Of a DNA stretch of 64,000 nt, positions 1 to 12,803 are shown in pieces. The stretch's first letter is position 1, and every line of letters begins with the position of its first letter. Both the position numbers and the translations under genes were made by a program. The DNA is from Rhyacichthys aspro (Eukaryota > Chordata > Actinopteri > Gobiiformes > Rhyacichthyidae): NCBI GenBank assembly GCA_036850595.1, contig CM072166.1, forward strand, positions 12,387,758 through 12,451,757, written 5' to 3'. A model generated the notes under the pieces. That model searched no databases and had not been told where the DNA came from. It saw only the letters and a list, made by a program, of their open reading frames with translations.

Positions 1-2174
1 CACGGCACAAAATCCCACTTTTATCCAAAACATGTTCGAGCTTGGCCTGGAACACGCGGCATTTGTTGACTGCATCTGACAAGTGAGACCCTTTGAGCGG
101 TGATCAATATCGCAGAGCCTTCACGGTCCGACGCACTGATCTCCCTGCACCATCTAAGCCGTGATTACGAACTGGAAAGCTCCACGGTGGATCTTTGCAG
201 CTCCTAAAGCCCGGTTATCGTGTAACCATCCATCAGTGTCTGAGTCAGTCCCGTGCGGCTGCCAAAACAACGCTGACATCGTGAAGCTGATGATGCCAAC
301 ACGGCGCGCCGGCTTAGCACGATGAGGATCATTTGCCTGCGCGCCGCACGAAAAGAAAAGCTGCCGGGATGTTTAAGGTTCGCTTTTATGGGCGCTCATT
401 TTGCACAGATTAGTTCATTCAGGAAGCACGTGACGGTTTATGTGTGAGCTATTTACATTTACTGCTCTGAGGGTAAATAAGGTAACACTCTCAAGTATTT
501 TTAGAGAGGTTGCGAAAGCCAAAAAACTATTCATTCTCATTATAGTCTCAATATAGCGCTCTCAGTTCTTCAAGGTTTATAAAAAGGAGCAAGCAACACA
601 TTTTTAGCATCTAGCTTTATATTGTATGACTGTTATGACTGACTCTAACACACAGCAAAAACACTGAATGAACAAAAACTGAAAGAAAGTTCTTCTCCTT
701 TAATAAAAAGCATGATTCAAGATGAATAAAGACCTGCCTTTAAAATGAATATATATGTTTAATATTAACAGTTAATCAGCGAATAACAAATATATGAAAA
801 GAGTCATTTTGGGCCGTTATGAACCATGTGCTTCCAGAATGTAATGTCTTTTCTTTAATAATACTACACAAACAAACCTTTCCGCGCTCGCCACAGAACG
901 TCAAAACTATTTTAAGTGAAGGCAAGAAGCCCTGGCGGGTTCTAATTGGGAGGACTAATATTATTTCTACTTCCCTATAAAAATAGTTGATGTAGGCATT
1001 ATGTGAGAATTTCATTTTTGGTTTGTTGATGTTAGCAGATTTCATGCTGTAACACTTCATAACAGTAGCTCGCTGGCAGTCCTCGCCGCTACAAACGAAC
1101 GGTAGTGACACACATCATAAACCCATCAGTCAAGTCTGGGATTTTCATAAAAAGCCGCAAGTGCGTTTCTTCGTCATTTTTATAATATCTTCCACATGGC
1201 TTTGACACTCATCACTAGGAGCAGCATTTGGCCAAGAGCTTAAAAAACACTCAGGAGCAGTGTTAAAATGACATCAGTCCATTTGAGTATAAAATAGAGA
1301 AATGATCTAACCAGCTGAGAGTTGAATCACCTTTAAGCTTTTGCAATTAAGGGCCGGCAGTTTTATTTACTTAGACTTTATTTGTTTCTTCACTGTCTCT
1401 CATCTGTCGCTAACAAATGTTGCTTGTTGCTGGTTCTCTCAGAGTATTGATCTCTACTGATATTCCATCCTTTTGTTTTGTCAAGGCTTTTGGTCCGGAT
1501 CAATTGGGTTCTCATCCGCGATCTGAATCTGAAAGAGCTTAAAATAACCCTGGATTGGGCCGCACTTTGCCTCGACCTGGCTCATTCGAAAAAATACTGA
1601 GGGTAAAGCCTACTGGCAAAGAACTAAATAAAAAAATGTAGATTTAATAAAAGCTGGTTTTGATGGAAAGTCCCCAACTAAAACCTCACATTATATGGCC
1701 CTAGACTGTCTCTGGGGCTTTGCCTTTTGTCCCTTTTCAGAATTTCACTGGGAATTTGTCATAAGTCAGCCTTGTGTCCCAGTTAAGTTAGGTGAGTGAG
1801 TGACCAAATGATTGATGTTCAATAAAATGACAACACAAATGCTTTACAAAAGGGGTAAAAGCTGCAAACAAGGTAGAAATACACCTCTTGCTTACAAACT
1901 CAAATGCATCAAATAAAACTACATTTTTTTCTATTCGTCCACAAGCGCACACACAATACGGCATGAATTTTCTATAACGTTGGGCTGTCACATTTATGCT
2001 GGGGCCATCTTACACTCCATCTCATATCAATCATGATTTTGTTACCTCCTGCTGTGGGATAAAGCAGACTTTTTTAAGAAGATTGGCGCCTAATGAAAGA
2101 AGAGCTTATAAGGGGCTGTAGAATACGACACAAAAGGGGCGTTTGCTCCGGGCCTGTCTGGAGTCACTTCTTAC
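1..2174 (-). other. mrtfb: mrtfb intron following the first coding exon (partial)
   Basis: This stretch lies downstream, in minus-strand sense, of the donor that closes the first coding exon of mrtfb, so it is intron running off the left edge of the window. I see no further mrtfb exon in it; the next conserved exon (RPEL region) must lie outside. The first 370 bases are CpG-rich and contain a GGCGCGCC palindrome near 303, unlike the AT-rich remainder. They could be an internal promoter or alternative first exon of a shorter isoform. The open frames at 776-1111 and 1788-1991 have no recognisable protein character. Confidence 0.6.
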
Positions 2175-2331
2175 CGTTCTTGCGCTCGTTGAGAGGAGGC
2201 AGACTCTGTGTGGGCTGCAGCGTCAGCTCCTCCATCTCGTGGGTCACCGCCTCGCTCTGGGGACTGGGCACCAGCAGATTCGACATCCCACAATCCCCCT
2301 CAGCTCCGAGCTGGGACGCCTGGGTCTCCAT
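2175..2331 (-). CDS. mrtfb: Myocardin-related transcription factor B, first coding exon (partial gene)
   Basis: This exon encodes the first 52 residues of an MRTF-type coactivator, plus one base of a split codon. It opens with METQASQLG and ends in the stretch SLPPLNERKN, which matches the N-terminus I recall for the long MRTFB (MKL2) isoform just before its RPEL actin-binding repeats. The exon runs to 2408 including 77 nt of 5'UTR, after a CTCAG acceptor at 2409-2413. The donor is GTAAGAAG at 2174-2167. The ATG at 2331 has A at -3 and G at +4, and an in-frame TGA lies three codons upstream, which fixes the start. The split codon (G plus TG) would give the Val that follows NERKN in the family. 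MRTFB shuttles from cytoplasm to nucleus when G-actin falls and coactivates SRF; the actin-binding, SAP and transactivation parts lie outside the window. MRTFA is the main alternative, but the ercc4 neighbourhood favours MRTFB. Confidence 0.82.
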
Positions 2332-3456
2332 GCTGCCTCAGGAGGGGACTGGGGAGGGTCCCGGGCGCGAGAGGGTCACCGTCCCGTTGGGGTTCGTCTC
2401 GCTGCTACCTGAGTGGACACAGAAAAGAGATTATTGGCTGCTGTACTAGTCGTTAACCATTTAGCAGCTCATCAGTGGTTGAGAAGAGTAAGTATCGTCC
2501 CGTTGGTATGATTTCACCCAAATAGTTAAATGCTTACTGTGGCATTTCATTAAAACCATCTGGAAGAGCTCAGCCTCAGCCCGAATTATTCATTAAACAA
2601 GCTGGTTTGGCCATTACAGCGACTAATCACTGCAAACCGCCAGCCTCTGCATGAATGTTCTCTCTGTTCATAATCTGCAATATGACGTGCTCGTGGCGCT
2701 TTCAAACTTTCGCAGTGAACGGAAACATTTTTGGGGAACAAAACAAACAGTTTAGTATCCATGGCTTCCCAGAGGGTCTTAACCAGCAGATGACAGACTG
2801 CTCCGTCTCCACTGGGTGTTACAGTATTTACTGCCTCCAGCAGCACCCACATGTATCCAGTCCAGGACCACAGCACTCTCCACTCACCGCTGCACTGTGT
2901 TGTGTTTGGCTCAGAGTCACTGTGTCCCTGTGAGAAATACAGTGTCCATAAACCGAAGTGCATTAAGCTTTTTAATCTAGTTATAATAATTTCTCAGATT
3001 TGTTCTTGAGTCATTGATATTCATCTTCTTTTCTTGGTCTGGTTTGCCAGTAAGGTCTTTTTTCTTCTTCTTTAATGTATGCACTAAAGCACCAAGATGA
3101 ATTTTTCTTTTAAGCTGACAAAACCATTCATAAGATATTTGTTCTTGTCATTTTAAAACTATTTAAATTATTGCATTGCTAATACATCTATTAGAGCTAT
3201 TAAAAAGGTACACATTTTGCAATTTCTTTTTACCATTGTCCATGCTGATGTAAACCTTTAATCAATAATGTTATACAATGAACAAAACACTATATTTTGT
3301 AGAGGTTAATTTCATTACTTTGTATGGAGTTGATGTGTACTGTAACCATATCATTAAAAGTATATATAGAGCAAAATAGAGCATAGAGCAAAGTCTATGT
3401 TTTTAGAAGTGAATAACATCAACAACTGCATTTGTCTATTCTTAAAAAAACTTTTA

Positions 3457-3770
3457 ACATCAATTCCATTTCTTTCTGTTCTTCTTGTAACAAGAGTGGA
3501 TAAACTGAGCACTGCTAAAGAAGAAGCACACATTGTTTCTTATTACACACATTCTTACACAAAAAACTACATTACATTTATTAACTAGTTTACTTTTTTT
3601 TTAAAACTCATCTTTAAGACCTTTTTCCACTGTTTTCAATCATAGAGATCAACTTGTCCCTTCAATGCTGCCGTGGGTGCTCACAGGCTGTAAGAAAAAG
3701 GGGTTTCAGGTGGGAAATAGCAATATGTTATTTCACCAACAGATGCCCCCACACAATGGACTGAAGAAGT
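3457..3770 (+). repeat. Interspersed repeat, family A copy 1
   Basis: This stretch resembles 30335-30605. Both carry a block reading roughly TTCCATTnnTTTCTGTTC, then an A/G-rich segment with GAGCACTGC or GACCACTGC, then GAAGCACACnnTTG and CATTCTTnCAC. The right end, TTTCACCAACAGATGCC, matches 63050-63065 near the end of copy 3. The family is unidentified; it looks like an old non-autonomous element in the mrtfb intron. The 63-codon frame across it is a chance opening. Confidence 0.5.
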
Positions 3771-6700
3771 CTTGGTCTTTGTCGTAATTACTAAACAAAC
3801 AGTAAAATAAAACAGTCCACGGGTCACATTGAGGATCCTCGTCATTTAAAGAGTCTGGGGTTGTGTTGTGGTGTGGGCTGAGGTAGCACAATATATTTAA
3901 CATCTGAGCCCGGACGTCGAGAGCGTTCATGAGTTCCATCAGTCACACATTAGGTCCTAACCCAGCAGTCAATAACATTTCAGTCTGCATTAAATCTGAA
4001 TGGATGTATGTTGAATCTGGCTCCTGCTGCGACTCACTGTTTTCCTAAGTGTCTCGTCCACTTTCTAATGACGATGAAGCGCCGCCGCTAGCCACGCTGC
4101 GGGGGTCATCCGGGCCTGTGTGTGCAGCCTTTCGGCCTCACTGGTTTTCTGTGACACAACATCAGTAACAGAGCTCCAGTAACAGTATCTGTCGTAATTA
4201 ACCTGCTCTATGTTAAGCCCCTCATATAGATTACAATCAAGCAGTGCATCGGCTGTGACGGAGCAGGACTTTCTTGGAACCTGGAGATACACCGGATTGT
4301 TTGTCACCGTACGATTTCATTACATTCGGTTAAACTATTGGTGCGCACGTTTTTGGAATCAGTGGACTTCCTATGCTTTTGTTATTGTAGCTATGTGTTG
4401 AGTCAGGCAGAAATGTCATTATTATAAGAATTTAGCATAAGCGATTAACATTTAAACATGAAATACGTGCTCTTTTTGGTATGTGGTGAATGCCTGCATA
4501 ATATAGATCGATGTCTGGTGTTAAGAGACCGGAAACAAAACTAGAATAGAAAATGCCATAAAACCAAAAGGTATGTACATGTTTAGATGTGTAGTGTCTA
4601 AGTGAGTATAAATTTATTGTTGATAAATGAAAAATCAATTAAAAAAAAACCAAAAAAACAACCCAAATGGTGACGTAACATGTTGAACAAAAAAGAAAAA
4701 AGGGTGTTTTTGCTCTTTGCTTACCTCAGCTACACTGATCCTCTTCTGAGCATTTTTGTATTTTTTTCTTTCTAAAATCCAATCCTCAATGACCTTCAAA
4801 AAGCATTCTCTAAACTTCAATACACTTCTCACAGTTCCTTTTTTCTTTCTTCTTGATGCAATTACACTTTATTAAATCCAGCAATGCTTACAACTGCATA
4901 GCTGAGCTTTGCTGTGTTAAACCTGACACGAATGTTTCATTAACTTGATCATATTTGTCAGTATTGGACAGTGGACACAGATAAAAAAGTGACCTGGGAA
5001 TTGCATTATAATAAATGTGGCAAGTTGACTGATTTTTATTGAAAATGAGTGGTCACACCTACCTCTAGAAGCAGAGGGCAGCCTGTGGTAGTTTCTGTTA
5101 TGGGGTCACTCTAAGCCATTGAGTCCCACCTGACAGAAAACAGAAACACAGAAATGTCTTTTTTATGCCATTTATATTACTCTACTGATGACAACACTGA
5201 ATGTAAAGTATTCACAACATATAGAACACTTCAAACAGGTTCAAATTAAAGGCTGCACATAAACACAAACTGTCCGTGTGCTCTTTATCGACCAGATGAA
5301 TACGTGTGTTTGAAGACAAGTGCAGAATAAAACAGATGATAAGTGGCACTTGAATGAACCTGGCCCGTGGTCCAGGTCCGCGGACTGATGTGTATGGGGT
5401 TGCTAGGAAAAGCTGCAGCGGTCTCTATGACGATGGAAGCGGATCCTCGGCTCCACGCGGAGACAATGGACCGCTCATACTGAAGAGCTGTAACATCACA
5501 CTGCAGCGTCGAAAGGAGAGCCTCTCAGAATAAGAATCAATGATGCGCCTCTGTGAAGCTTTCAGCACTCCTCTGTAGTTTACAAGGCAAATAACGAGAT
5601 TACACTGGGGACGATGTGCACTTTACCACGGAGCACTTACGTAACGGATGTTTGCATGTTCCATCTTTGCATTTTGATCATCCATTAACTACGTGCTCAC
5701 TTACTTGTAGCTATGGTTAATTTGCTGTCATACAAGAGCGTTTACATAACCATTGTGAATTACCGTATACATTTTACAAATGCATGGATTGTTACCAGAG
5801 TATGGCGGCTCGTAGGTTATTCGAGACACACTGTATGTAAAAGCAGTCAAGAAGACGAAAAATGTAACTGACTGGCTTTAGAGACGCTGAGCAAACTTTG
5901 AGGAAGCATCGAAACTGAAAGTGTTACAGAAACTTCAACAACCTTTACTTCCACGATCAGATAATGGTCAGAAATATTTGGACAAAGATAACTTTTTTAC
6001 ACTTTAAATCACTGCAGTGGATTTACAAGAAAGAAAATTTGGGTGACAAATGTATACATTAAAACAATTCAATGCACAGGAAGCATGAACAACCAGAATA
6101 AATAGCTACAATGGCTTACCACAGAAATAGTAAAGGAAATCCCCTTTTAAAAAAAAAACTAGCCTAGCCCACACTAATGGTATCATTGTCTACAATCGAC
6201 AGACACCTTTATAAAGAAAATACAGACAGATGTGATCATGCTTTAAATAGAGCTGGTGAAATGAAACCTTCATCTCCACATGATGATTTAAACACTCCAC
6301 AAAGCATAAAGCAGTAGACTTTAAATTCAATGGGAAACAGCCCCTTTTAAGCTCTTTTTATTGAGGGATATAACTTGATTCATTCCAAAAGGTGTTGTGC
6401 CGACATGAGGAGTGTGAAGTGGTCCTGTCTTTAGATAGTAAGGTAAATGTCAGAGAGGGAAGATGGATAGAGACGATTCAAGAAACACCACAACATCACT
6501 GGCTGGCAGCATAATTAAAATGATGTGTTCACTGATGTACAATATCTGCCAGGAGGGTAAAAACCTGACATTTATTGGATCACTCTAAAGCATCAGTGAT
6601 GAATTCTATGTGCAATACAAAAAACATATTGTCAGAACGTGTTTTTGAACCACATAAACACAGTATTTTGCAATTATTGTTCTACTTTCTGTGTGTATCC

Positions 6701-7288
6701 AGGAGCCAATAGGTGACCCAGCAGTTATGTTATCATTTCCACAAAAGACACAGCCATTAAATTTTACTCTATAACACAGAGGGTGCTGGAACGAAACAAA
6801 AACACAAAACAAACCACTTTTTTGTTATGGGAAAACTGCATTGTTATGTAAATGGCCTCTTAAGGGGATGGCATTATGGAAAATGAGTTATGTTTTAGTT
6901 CTGCCTGTGTGTTTTAACTTTGTGACGCTTAGCTTTGTAGTGCTTATCTGTTTTGTTTTTTAAATTTTGCTAAGGTGTGGTAAGAGCTTATGTGCCATTC
7001 GTCACCCTTAAAGACAACTGGCTATTTAATTTAACGCCAGGATGAAGCATGAGGTAAGCTAACAGATTAGCCAGTAACTTTCCTTAACATACAATTAGTG
7101 TCCTTAAACCTAACCCCACTTATACTACTGTAAATTCTTGGTTTTAAAAAGCAGTCCAAGTGTAACAAAAGAAGTAAAAGTAAAGTAAATGGAGAACAGC
7201 TGAGTGGGAGAAAGTGGGCAACTGCCTTGTGTAATGGTGCGTTGAAGCTAAACGTCAGCACTGCCACAATCACAGAGCACGAGCAGAT

Positions 7289-7304
7289 GGCGGCGGCGGC
7301 GGCG
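7289..7304 (+). repeat. GGC trinucleotide microsatellite
   Basis: About five consecutive GGC units in the first intron of mrtfb, inside a short GC-rich island running to about 7330. The plus-strand frame across it has no recognisable protein. Confidence 0.8.
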
Positions 7305-9018
7305 TGCTGCTCTGACCTCCGCTGTTGTTTTAACAGGGAACAAGGAGCATGTGTGGTCGATGAAGGGGAAAAAGAGTGGAAGGTGGGATCAACAGAGAGT
7401 GCGACTGAGCGACTCTAGTTTCAGGGCATTTGTAACGCAGATATGGAGCGGTGGTATTTAAAGACCGTGGCCCTGAGATGCACAATGATTAACACTGCCC
7501 TGTGCACTGATTAATAAAAGGACGAAACCGGCATTTGAGGTTCATTTTCAATTGATGTTACTCAAGAGGAACAGTAAATGAGACACGGATAGCACACAGA
7601 CTCAAAGCGACAGTCATTATGGAAGATACTTTGTGAAATAAGACATTTATGATGGTGCATTAGGGCCACATTGAAAGCAACAAACAACCCAGTTAAGGAG
7701 TCTGCGAACGACACTACTGCAAACTCTTGTATTTCTTAATATGTATCTTAGATGTGGAGAGTTGGGTAGATCTGGCGACGTGCTGTGGTGATGTGGAGTA
7801 TTAAGTTGAAAGTAGGATCATATTTCATTAGACAAGTGTGAAGAAAGGCTAAAAAGTAAGAATGTTTTCAATGCTGCCTCTTATTTTTATCAACTCACCA
7901 AATGCAAAGTGAGCAACGCCAAACAGACAGACATCCTGGATGTGAAAGTATGGCCCCTCACAGAGTGCTGATCAAAACATCATGGAGTTTGGCTGGAGTT
8001 ACATAAAGAAACAGAAGGATCTGAGGAGCCAACATCCACACAAGATCTCGTAGAGTTCCAAGTCTCCTGCAAAAGTTAAGAAGACAGCCTTGATGCTCCG
8101 GGTTATTTCTCTTCGCTGTCATCTCCGCCTTGAAGCCTGTTGCGACTCTCTTTTATCTCATCTGTTCCTCAGAAGTGAATAGACAGTCTCTGGCCGATGT
8201 CCCCTCAGCTCCAGATCTTATCTTCAACACTGACTGAGTCCTCAGGGGAAGTCCTGACTCAACTGAATTCTTAGAGAACACTTCCCTCGATAAAGCGCTT
8301 CCTGCCGGGATCTACGCTCCAAACAATTTGTCAACAACCAATTCCAAAGAAATCCATTACATCTGCCTCTTGACTGAAGTAGATTTGTTATAGCTAGAAA
8401 CATTTTAAGTAAAATACCTGGCTATGAAAATGTAAAATTTAAACATTAGCAGGTAATAAATGAAATGAAGAATTATCTACAACATAATGCATCTTTTGAG
8501 CCTCAGTCTTTATGGAGGAGCTAAAAATAGCACTTGGTAAAGGATTTCAACAGACAGAGACTGCGGTGTGACATTTCATTAGATCGTTATGGTTGCAGTC
8601 CTATCATCTGTCACTTGTCCTAACGAACAACACAATGACCGGGCTGACACTAAATTGCCCGCAAAGGATCGCAGTTCTACTTGTTGACATTTGCGAGAAC
8701 ATTTTTGCGGGATGACAGAAGTGTTTGGGTGTGGCAGACACCTCGGGCCTTTTCTTCTTCTGTTCATTACGAGGCTTTTTCCAGATGCTGCGCAGGTGAC
8801 TGGCTTTATGATCGTCATAAACCAGATAGGCAGCAGAGACGGGATTACACGAAAATAACATAACCTTTTTATGTAAAATGTAGTCTTTGTAACAACTGAA
8901 AAGCCTAGTGCTACGGATAAGTGTCCACAACAGCTTCGGCACACTGTCGAGAAGAGGTCAGATGTCAGATTACTACAAATAGTAATGGCTGTGAGGAGTT
9001 CCAGCCTGGCCATACCAT

Positions 9019-9039
9019 CACACACACACACACACACAC
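9019..9039 (+). repeat. CA dinucleotide microsatellite
   Basis: About ten uninterrupted CA units in the first intron of mrtfb. Confidence 0.9.
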
Positions 9040-9420
9040 TAAACTGACAACAGGAGATAACTGACTACAGCCAGAGTCAGAGCAAACAAAGCAGGAGCAG
9101 CTGAGGTGATCTGGTTTCTGCTGAACATAAACACAGGACATAGACTGCAGATGGGTGGAACTGTATGTAATGCTATACAAAACCAACAGGAAGTCTCCAA
9201 TAGGAAATCACTCACCGAGGGCGAGTCTCAGAAATATAAAATGTTCAGCGTGAATGCACTTTATAAGGGCCCACAAGAATATAGTGAAACCTAATGTAAG
9301 CTTTAGGTTTAGGTTAGCGCTAATGCGGAAGATAGATTATTGTTACCATGGAGACGCTTTACGAGCCAGCAGACACAGCTGTTAAGACTCAAAGTGCGGT
9401 AGTCACAACATAGTACAAAA

Positions 9421-10155
9421 CAAGTCAAGTCCAAGACCGAGCCAGAACCGAGGCCAAGTCAAAATCAGGAGCAAGCAACAGCCCAGGCCTACACGATGCC
9501 ATGATCAAGTCATGATAAAGACCATGTGCCGTTTGAGACTATATTCTGACCCAGACCTCGTCAAGACCAAGTCGAGACCAATACAAGACCGAGACCAGGT
9601 CAACATCAGACCAAGACAAAAGAGTGAAACCAAGTCCTGACAGAAATAAAGACAAGATTTTCAGGGACTTAGACCAAGTCATATCCCAGACCAAGCCAAA
9701 GTCAAGATTGAGACTATTACAAGACCGAGACCAAGACCAAGACATGACCAAGACAAGGCCGAGAAAGGCTGTAAACAAGTCAAGATGGGGTAGTTATGAC
9801 CAAGACCAAGTCATAATCCTCAATAAGTCAAGAGCCAGACCAAGTTGTGACCCAGACAGAGACACTGGCCAAGTCAAAATCAAGACCAAGCCATGCGTTA
9901 AACAAGTCAAGACCTAAAGACCAAGTCCCAGTCAAGATTGAGACCATGACAAGCCCAAGACCAAGATTAGACCAAGACAAGGCTGAGGAAGGCCTAAAAA
10001 AGTCTAGCTAGGGAAGTTATGACCAAGATCAAATTAAAAAGCGAGACCTAGACAAAACTTGGACCAAATTATGTCTGAGAACAAGACAAGCTCAAGAAAA
10101 GATTAGGCTGGGACCAGGTCAGGACTGAGGTTGCGTCCAAGCTGAGACCAAGTTC
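9421..10155 (+). repeat. Degenerate short-period minisatellite (AAGACCAAGTC-like)
   Basis: About 735 bases are built almost wholly from variants of AAGACCAAG and CAAGTCAAGACC. The G is in GACC or GTC, and the spacing drifts around 6 and 12 bases. Examples are dense at 9541-9620, 9660-9760 and 9890-9990. Because the repeat is purine/C-biased it opens spurious frames on both strands (for example 9624-9917 on plus), rich in Lys, Asp, Gln, Arg and Thr; these are artefacts of the repeat. It lies inside the first intron of mrtfb. Confidence 0.85.
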
Positions 10156-11682
10156 TCACTCATTGTTTCATCTTAGTTTGGCATTTTCTCTGAGATTAAT
10201 GTTAGTGCAAAACAAAAGTCTGATCTGACATTACACACTGTTCTGGTATGGTACACAGTGTAGTTTCTCTGTCCATCTATCTACAGTCTGTAGTGTAGTT
10301 TTTAGCCTTTAAATAGCATCCGTCTGTTCCAACAAAAACGTCTGCTTTAATCCAGAGATAACAAACATATGATGACATCACTGTGGCTCTGCGTGTTCTT
10401 CTGTTCTCACCAGCTCCCACATGTTTGGCTGCTTCCTTCCTGGATTTCACTAAAAAGAGCTGGAAAACAGTACAAAAGGATGAGAACTGGTCTTGCTGAA
10501 AGGAGGGCAAAAAAAAAAAAAAAAGAAAAAAATTTTGGATAGTTACACCTCGGCCCGTTTACAACAAAAGCATTACAACATGAAAGAAGCTCATTAGACT
10601 AAAAATAAAAGTCACCCTAAAACTCTGGGAGGAGATAACATTTGGCAGGGGTATTTACTGCAACACACAACCCCCCAAACAGTGAAGAAAACAGTCCACC
10701 TTCAGGGCAATATTAAAGTTGGACACTGATCAATGCATTACCACATGCAAAGTTGGTTGGTTTTTTTGCATGTGGTTTCATTACATTGAATTCTCCACTC
10801 CACGGAGAGAGATGTGGTAAGCCCCGTCTAACCTGATCTGTGCAGGCAGTCTTGCAAGCCAATACTGCCCTGGGAGGTTGGAATAAGCTAAACACTGGTC
10901 TTAGAGGCGCTGGTTATTATTTTACTATACAGCCATATGCAAAGACTAGTGTTTTTAACGATTTTACTTCACAGTTTACAGCGACAGACGCCCTTGAGCA
11001 CACCACATCCTGAGTCACGCCGACAGAGACCAGTTAGTATTTACTGCAGTCCTGCCTCGTTTTCCTAGCTATAATCAATGACAAAGATAACATCGTGTTG
11101 CGTGTAAAGGAGAGGGGGCCTTATTACACAACGTTGTCAGAGCGTGGTTAGTATTACTCCAGCAATAGTCCCTGCCAACTCATGGAGATGCTCCATAATG
11201 ATAGACCGTATCCGGGCTCAGAAATAAAGGGCTAGAATTAACCTACAGCCTCAAATAACATGGCTCCAAATAGCTATCTGACAAGTAGTATGTTGGGAAA
11301 CGAGAAACAATTTTTGAGGGGTATTATTAGCTGTCACCATAGTAAACCTTATCACAGTGAAGAGGTGGGTGGGTGTGGGATAAGCTAACGATGGCTAGCT
11401 ACTTAAATCTGACAGGTGAGTGAGTTGCACACAGCACGGAACGTTAAAAACACGTCTAAACACCTTCCATTTGAAAATGTCTGAGATATGGACATGGATG
11501 TGAGATTATTTGTTTATATTCCACGTCGAGTTGTTAAGTCTGGCCACGTTTGTCTGCTGTCTCTGTGTGCACATCACCGCTCAACAACAACCGCCTCACA
11601 TTTTCGCTGGTTAGCTCGGCGGCTAACGTGACGCTAACATGCTAAAAACAAGGCAGCTCCGCCTTTAGCCGCGCGCTCTTAC

Positions 11683-11850
11683 CGATTTCCGAAGACTTTT
11701 ACACGGGATCCGTCCGCGCCGTGGTTTACAGTGATACACCCGAAAGTGACAGGAGAACTGTTCCCTGTGTTCGGTTGTTTCCCTCTTGCTGCTGGGAGAT
11801 TGAAGTTTATTTCACGGAGTAAAATGGCTGCGACTAGTCAAGATTCGGAT
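11683..11850 (-). other. mrtfb: mrtfb non-coding exon 1 (5'UTR)
   Basis: A CpG-rich block ends, in minus-strand sense, at a consensus donor: AAATCG then GTAAGAGCG, with the GT at 11682-11681. It lies on the correct strand and at a plausible distance upstream of the METQ exon, so I infer it is the untranslated first exon. The 3' border is well supported by the donor. The 5' border is a guess, because no transcription start can be read directly. It contains no ATG-led frame of note on the minus strand. Confidence 0.5.
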
Positions 11851-11910
11851 GCAGAGTGACGTAATGACGCTGCCGGACAGGAACCGCTCGAGGGGGGCGT
11901 GGCGCTGGCC
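11815..11910 (-). promoter_or_regulatory. mrtfb: Putative mrtfb core promoter
   Basis: TATA-less, CpG-rich sequence just upstream of the inferred exon 1. On the plus strand it shows AAAATGGCTGC at 11821-11831 (YY1-like GCCATTTT on the minus strand), a CRE/ATF-like TGACGTAA at 11857-11864, and a GGGGGCGTGGC KLF/Sp-type box near 11893-11903. These are motifs commonly found in housekeeping vertebrate promoters. Assignment to mrtfb rests on position and strand. Confidence 0.5.
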
Positions 11911-12790
11911 CTGCTACTGGACAGTGCTCTGAACAGGAACTGGACTTTAGCACTGGGGTAAATACGTGCTAAAACTAAACAAGAGGGCAGATATGCTGGG
12001 AAGTTATTAAAGATGCTATATCACGTTTACTTTGGGTCTGAGGTAGTTGCATAACTTGCTTCAGAAAAGCAGCAGACACAATGAGGTAATAGTTGAATCA
12101 GCTGTTCCCATGCAAATAGGCAGCCATAGACAACCAGAATGTTTTTTTTACTAGTTAAAGCAACACTAAAAGGATGTACATTCACTAAAGAACTCAGTCT
12201 GCAGATACAGTGTTGCAAACTCACACAGGGTTATTACAGTATCATATTTATCATATATTTCTGTGTTGGTTGAATGATTCTGTAATTTTGATGTTGAGCC
12301 TGACATATTTCAGGTTTTGTGCAATACACCAACAGTCTAAGTTGTGGAGACACTGGTACAGGTGTCTTTTTAAAATTTCTTTTTAACTTTCTTTATGTTT
12401 TGTACTGTCTGTTTTTAATTATTGGAAGTCTGAAATAAAGCTGAAATGAATGAAGATGTGTGGAAATTAGTTTTTGTCTTGGCAGTATGCCTCATCACTC
12501 AGGGTGACATGGTACGTGGGTTTAAAATAGGTGTTAGTCTCTGTTTTAGGTCAGAGAACTATCAGAATGACTTGGCAACTATTGTGAGTATCTGACAATC
12601 ATCCAGATGCATCTTACACTTCATGATACATGTTATCGGACAATTATCCCAGAGATTTGAAGCTATAGTACTCTACATTTTAAAATTAATTCTCTCACAG
12701 TGTCAATCCATTTTATTCCTCTTCCCTTTGACTGTATTTTTTCTTCTTTGTATGAATAAAATGTTGACTACTGTGTTCAAAGCAAATACA
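11911..12790. other. Intergenic spacer between mrtfb promoter and ercc4 3' end
   Basis: AT-rich sequence with no coding frame of note. An AATAAA at about 12433 on the plus strand has no associated gene. I see nothing else I can name. Confidence 0.6.
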
Positions 12791-12797
12791 AAAATAC

Positions 12798-12803
12798 TTT
12801 ATT
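12798..12803 (-). terminator. ercc4: Candidate ercc4 polyadenylation signal
   Basis: TTTATT on the plus strand is AATAAA on the minus strand, about 330 bases beyond the ercc4 stop codon. A second TTTATT at 12712-12717 is an alternative. The stretch between stop and signal is the inferred 3'UTR. Confidence 0.5.

Larger units (their letters stand above)
2409..11682 (-). other. mrtfb: mrtfb first intron (9.3 kb)
   Basis: Intron between the non-coding exon 1 donor (minus strand GTAAGAG, reading down from 11682) and the acceptor at 2409-2413. It is AT-rich. It contains an interspersed repeat copy (about 3457-3770), a GGC microsatellite (7289-7304), a CA microsatellite (9019-9039) and a long degenerate minisatellite (9421-10155). 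A CpG-rich patch at about 5360-5490 has a GTTGCTAGG half-site and could be an alternative promoter, but no splice donor or conserved coding sequence was established there. The remainder shows nothing I can name. Confidence 0.6.

Noticed and set aside
2093..2456. Three overlapping plus-strand frames of 82-118 codons
   Set aside because: Antisense shadows of the GC-rich mrtfb first coding exon.
9624..9917. 97-codon plus-strand open frame rich in Lys, Asp, Gln and Arg
   Set aside because: It is produced by the AAGACCAAGTC minisatellite; the opposite strand is also open and no protein family fits.
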